DNA from: Verrucomicrobiota bacterium
GTDB taxonomy: Bacteria; Verrucomicrobiota; Verrucomicrobiia; Opitutales; UBA953
Direction of reading: 5' to 3'
DNA: 19,903 nucleotides
NCBI GenBank assembly: GCA_004293385.1
Contig: RDYO01000010.1
Coordinates: 1 to 19,903 of the forward strand
Under the pieces are notes generated by a model. That model made no database searches. It was given only the letters and a program-made list of their open reading frames with translations, and was not told the origin of the DNA. The position numbers were made by a program, and so were the translations under genes. Shown one piece after another: positions 17,018 through 19,903 of this stretch (position 1 is the stretch's first letter; the number at the start of each line of letters is the position of its first letter).

Positions 17018-17701
17018 TTACTTGCTCTCGAGCGGGTGCTCCTTGAGCAGGTCGGCCGGATTGTACTGCGCGCGGTTACCGATGGCCTTGCGGACTTCGG
17101 CGACCTTGGTGTCCATGACGGGCTCGGCGGTGTTACCCCAGGCCTGACGGACGTAGGTCGCGATGTTCGCGACCTGCGCATCCTTGAGGCCGGCGCCGAT
17201 GTTCGGCATGTTGCCGTTGTACTTCACGCCGTTGACCTCGATCTCACCGGCGAGACCGGCGAGGATGGCCTTGATGACACGTTCTTCCGAGCCGGCGACC
17301 CAAGCGGACTTGGCGAGCGGAGGGAAGGCGCCGGGGACGCCGAGACCGGTGGCCTGGTGACAGGCGGCGCAATTGGCGAGGAAGAGCTGTTCACCCTTGG
17401 CGACATCAGGTTCGAAGGCCGCCGGAGCACCACCCACGACGACCTTGGGGGCGTCGAGGTCGAAGGCCGAGGCCGAGAAGCCGCCGGCGTTGTTGGTCAG
17501 GTAGACACCGGCCCAGAAGCCGAAGCCGCAGAACAGGAAGACGATGAAGATCGGCGTGAGGGAGAAACCCTCGGCCGGCTCGTCCTTGTCACGGGAGAGC
17601 TGGGAGTGAACCTCCACCAGGCGCCCGTCAGAGGGGCCTTCGGAGCCGGAGGGACCCCGGCGCGGGCGGTTGCTATCGGAATGACGGTTACGGTCGTTCA
17701 T
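17018..17701 (-). CDS. Membrane-anchored mono-haem cytochrome c, CcoP position
   Basis: The 227-residue protein has a polar Arg/Ser-rich N-terminus, one transmembrane helix at about 50-68 (PIFIVFLFCGFGFWAGVYL) and a periplasmic cytochrome c domain. Haem attachment is CAACH (Cys111, Cys114, His115) and the likely Met ligand is Met165 in NGNMP. Only one haem motif is present, whereas the usual CcoP has two. The cytochrome domain (VNGVKYNGNMP, then ATYVRQAWGN) is closely related to the partial cytochrome at the right window edge. The gene lies 4 bases after the CcoO-like gene and is last in its operon. It probably relays electrons within the membrane complex encoded upstream. Confidence 0.88.
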   Translation of the reverse strand: MNDRNRHSDSNRPRRGPSGSEGPSDGRLVEVHSQLSRDKDEPAEGFSLTPIFIVFLFCGFGFWAGVYLTNNAGGFSASAFDLDAPKVVVGGAPAAFEPDVAKGEQLFLANCAACHQATGLGVPGAFPPLAKSAWVAGSEERVIKAILAGLAGEIEVNGVKYNGNMPNIGAGLKDAQVANIATYVRQAWGNTAEPVMDTKVAEVRKAIGNRAQYNPADLLKEHPLESK

Positions 17702-17705
17702 GGGT

Positions 17706-18230
17706 TCACTTCTTCAATTTGGCTTCCGGCGAGGGGTAGTCCTGGCGGAGGGATTTCAGGTAGGCGACGAGGGCCGTGCGCTGCGCGGCGTCGACGAAGC
17801 GATAGGACGGATGCCAGACCGCGCCGCTGGAAGCGGGATCGGTCAGGAGCGTCTCAACGTTGATCTGGGAGGTGCGGGCGCCGTAGTTGGCAAGGTCCGG
17901 TCCGAGACGACGCTCGCCGAGCAGCACCTGCGGCTGCAGGGAGTAGTCGCGGGCGACGGAAGGACGGACGCCGAGGCCGCGGGCGATGTCGCTGCCCTGC
18001 CCCGCCGGACGGACCTGCTGGGTGTGGCAGCTGACGCAACCGAGGGAGACGTAGACGGCGCGGCCTTGGATGGCCAGGCCCGGCTCGCGGGAGGGGAACA
18101 GCGCGCCGCCTTCTTCGCCGGCGGCACGACCGAGGCCGCCGAGCTGGGACTGACCGCTGAGCACGAGCGCGCCGAAGGGCAACGCGACGGCGAGGAAGAC
18201 GCCGGCCAGGAGAGTGTTGAGGTTCTTCAT
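17706..18230 (-). CDS. CcoO-like mono-haem cytochrome c
   Basis: The 174-residue protein has an N-terminal membrane anchor (about 7-25) and a haem-attachment site CVSCHTQQVRP (Cys65, Cys68, His69), which matches the CcoO/FixO signature. The RLGPDLANYG segment (108-117) is another CcoO landmark. At the place of the usual haem-ligand Met in the MPxY motif this protein has His140-Pro-Ser-Tyr, so the axial ligand is probably His or missing. It is shorter than typical CcoO. Spacing is 13 bases from the CcoN-like gene upstream and 4 bases to the cytochrome gene downstream. Confidence 0.88.
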   Translation of the reverse strand: MKNLNTLLAGVFLAVALPFGALVLSGQSQLGGLGRAAGEEGGALFPSREPGLAIQGRAVYVSLGCVSCHTQQVRPAGQGSDIARGLGVRPSVARDYSLQPQVLLGERRLGPDLANYGARTSQINVETLLTDPASSGAVWHPSYRFVDAAQRTALVAYLKSLRQDYPSPEAKLKK

Positions 18231-18243
18231 GGTGGGGGTCCGA

Positions 18244-19686
18244 TTAGTCGTGACGGCCGGAATCGGCCGGAGCGGAAGATTTGAGGATCATGCCGAAGGC
18301 GTTGAGGGCGAAGGCGACGTGGCCGACGAGGACCAGCACCGCGGAAATCATCAGCACCAGACACCAGGAGGAGCCGGCGCGCAGGACGTCGGCGTAAGCG
18401 ACGGCCGGATTGGCCAGCAGCTGGCCATTCTGCCAACCACCGACGAGCCAGGCGACGAGCGCGGCGAGGAAGCCGAGGGCGGTGGCCCAGAAGTGGACGT
18501 GCACGAGCTTGGCGGAGGGCCAGAGAGCGCCGGTGAGGCGAGGCAGGATGAAGTAGCTCGCGCCGAAGACCACCATTGAGGCGCAACCGTAGACGAGCAG
18601 CTGCTCGAGGCCGGTGGCGAAGGAGGTGAAGCGGACCACGGCGCTCATGGAGCGGAAGGCGAAGACGCCGCCGAGCACGCCGGCGAGGGTGAAGGCCACG
18701 GCGCCGAAGCTGACGAAGCGGAGCGTCGTGTCGTTCCAGGCGCGGGCCCAGCCGCCCTGCGAGGAGAGCGTGCCGAGGACGTTGATGGCGACGATGATGA
18801 CCGGGATGAGCATCATCGCGGCGGCGACGACGCCGGTCGACTGCAGCCAGAGCGGGACGGGCGAACCCACGAGGGCCGCGGGACCGGTCCAACCGGCGAA
18901 GAGGAAGAAGGTCCAGAAGGCCACCGGTGCGAGGTAGTAGCCCGTGAGCGTACGCTCGAGGACCTTCGGCAGGAAGTAGTAGATCGCGGCGAGGGCCGAG
19001 GCGCCGAACCAGAGCTGCAGGAGGTTCGCGACGAACCAGCTGTGCGCGATGGCCTGCACGACGCCGGAGGCGGGCTGCCAGAGCACGAGGAGCTGGGCGA
19101 GGAGGTAGACGAGCGGGAAAGCGAACGAGGCGCCCACCACGAACCACTGCGAGGCGAAGGTATGACCCGACGGGCGGCGCGCGAAGGCGACGATCGGCCA
19201 GAAGCCGGCCAGCAGGAAGGCAGCCGCCAGGACGGGGCCGACTTCACGCGGGAAGTCCAGGAGGCGATAACCGGTCATGTCGCCGGCAAAGACGCGGGCG
19301 ACGCCATAGGTCAGCGCGAGGTTCCAAGCCACGCCGCCGAGCTGGGCGAGCCAGCCGTTGCGGAACTCGAAGCGCCCGAGCTGCGAGAGCAGCCAGAGGT
19401 TGAGCGCGAAGAAGGCGTTGAAGCCCCAGCCGTAGACGAAGAGGTCCTGCTGGGCGGTGGCGATGCGGCCCGGGGTGAACCAGGCGCAGTCGCGGAGGAC
19501 GCCGACCGAAGCGCCGAGGTCGAGGGCGCCGATCACGCCGAGCACCGAGGCCGCGAGCAGCCAGACGACGGCGGAGACGAAGAAGAGAAGGAACGGGCCT
19601 CGGAGCGAAGCCTCGACGCGCGAGACGCGGCCGTCGCCTTCGGGAGGACGGCCCTGCGGGCGGCCGGAACGATTATCCTGGGTCAT
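18244..19686 (-). CDS. CcoN-like (cbb3 oxidase subunit I) membrane protein lacking all metal-ligand histidines
   Basis: The 480-residue protein has about twelve hydrophobic helices and aligns by eye with CcoN through several anchors: WFTPGRI (69-75), IYYFLPK (235-241), WTGP (266-269), LPRL (381-384) and HFW (398-400). The catalytic ligands are all replaced: Gln79 for the low-spin haem His in the GRLRPLHT motif, Ala220 for the CuB His in WYGHN, Ala270-Ala271 for the GPHH pair, and Leu360 and Gln362 for the HVH pair. The cross-linked Tyr position is Ala264. The only histidines are 175, 215, 396, 398, 456 and 479, with none between 215 and 396. It cannot bind the oxidase cofactors in the known way. 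The frame is intact and the operon order is that of ccoNO(P), so it is probably a functional non-oxidase scaffold and not a decaying gene. Confidence 0.85.
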   Translation of the reverse strand: MTQDNRSGRPQGRPPEGDGRVSRVEASLRGPFLLFFVSAVVWLLAASVLGVIGALDLGASVGVLRDCAWFTPGRIATAQQDLFVYGWGFNAFFALNLWLLSQLGRFEFRNGWLAQLGGVAWNLALTYGVARVFAGDMTGYRLLDFPREVGPVLAAAFLLAGFWPIVAFARRPSGHTFASQWFVVGASFAFPLVYLLAQLLVLWQPASGVVQAIAHSWFVANLLQLWFGASALAAIYYFLPKVLERTLTGYYLAPVAFWTFFLFAGWTGPAALVGSPVPLWLQSTGVVAAAMMLIPVIIVAINVLGTLSSQGGWARAWNDTTLRFVSFGAVAFTLAGVLGGVFAFRSMSAVVRFTSFATGLEQLLVYGCASMVVFGASYFILPRLTGALWPSAKLVHVHFWATALGFLAALVAWLVGGWQNGQLLANPAVAYADVLRAGSSWCLVLMISAVLVLVGHVAFALNAFGMILKSSAPADSGRHD

Positions 19687-19704
19687 CGGAAGAAGAGTGC
19701 GGGA

Positions 19705-19903
19705 TTATTTGAGGCCGAGTTCGGCGGTGGTCCAAGGAGCGGTGCGCGCGGCGTTGGCGGCGCGGATGGCCTTGACCTGGTCGGCGGTGACGGCGTTGGC
19801 CTTGTTGCCGAAGCTCTGACGGACGTAGGTGAGGACGTCGGCGATGTCGGCGTCGGAGAGACCGGCGACCGGAGGCATCATGCTGTTGTAGGTCATGCCA
19901 TTG
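19705..19903 (-). CDS. C-terminal part of a cytochrome c domain protein, cut by the right window edge
   Basis: The visible 65 or so residues are the C-terminus of a protein that continues beyond the window; the codons just right of the first visible Met read Asn-Gly, in line with the related cytochrome at 17018-17701. NGMTYNSMMPP holds the Met ligand of a class I cytochrome c, followed by LSDADIADVLTYVRQSFGNKANAV, typical of this subfamily. The haem CxxCH lies outside. Such domains occur as stand-alone cytochromes and as C-terminal fusions on copper nitrite reductases (NirK) and other periplasmic redox enzymes; which applies here cannot be seen. The stop is 18 bases before the CcoN-like start. 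Confidence 0.8.
   Translation of the reverse strand, partial: NGMTYNSMMPPVAGLSDADIADVLTYVRQSFGNKANAVTADQVKAIRAANAARTAPWTTAELGLK

Noticed and set aside
18487..18507. HVHFW (residues 396-400) as possible haem ligands of the CcoN-like protein
   Set aside because: The HFW falls after the PRL landmark and matches the ordinary non-ligand HFW of CcoN at the start of the next helix, not the ligand HVH, which lies before PRL and reads Leu-Glu-Gln here.

Overview
This window is GC-rich, almost entirely coding DNA. No stretch of more than about 120 bases lacks a gene, and I see no tRNA, rRNA, CRISPR array, insertion sequence or phage gene. The gene mix suggests a Gram-negative bacterium of the PVC group, most likely Verrucomicrobiota (Opitutae-like). 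The reasons are an LptD-type outer-membrane protein, a secreted sulfatase with an extra C-terminal domain, a small protein with the GLGLD and GGSEETHE motifs that I associate with that phylum, and cbb3-type cytochrome oxidase relatives with mono-haem cytochromes. The taxonomic call is an inference from family recognition, not from a database search.

Layout from left to right. (1) 70-1014, plus strand: an A-type iron-sulfur carrier and a lipoprotein methionine sulfoxide reductase B. (2) 1016-8337, all minus strand and read from right to left: a four-helix membrane protein, a Nramp-type metal transporter (mntH), then an uptake set made of an outer-membrane barrel, a periplasmic binding protein, an ABC ATPase and a permease, and finally the ribosome-associated GTPase Obg with an unusual histone-like tail. 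(3) 8397-10241, plus strand: a secreted sulfatase. (4) 10246-12752, minus strand: glycogen branching enzyme GlgB and a tiny TPR protein two bases downstream. (5) 12843-16940, plus strand: lptD-like gene, scpA, a conserved small protein, a polyproline membrane protein and thioredoxin, closed by a strong intrinsic terminator. (6) 17018 to the right edge, minus strand: a set related to cbb3 oxidase, namely a cytochrome c cut by the window edge, a CcoN-like integral membrane protein, a CcoO-like cytochrome and a single-haem membrane-anchored cytochrome c.

The most notable region is the last one. The CcoN homologue keeps the fold markers of the haem-copper oxidase catalytic subunit but has none of its six histidine ligands: all positions for low-spin haem b, haem b3 and CuB are Gln, Ala or Leu, and the cross-linked tyrosine position is Ala. 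Its CcoO partner has His where the haem-ligating Met normally sits. An intact operon built around a haem-less oxidase core points to a non-oxidase electron-transfer complex, possibly working with whatever redox enzyme is encoded just beyond the right edge.

Other points of interest are the roughly 100-residue Lys/Ala/Val/Pro tail on Obg, an outer-membrane barrel in the same transcription unit as an SsuABC/TauABC-like importer with a long inverted repeat in front of it, run-on gene pairs (lptD-scpA, glgB-TPR), and two genes whose -10-like boxes lie so close to the ATG that leaderless transcription is plausible.
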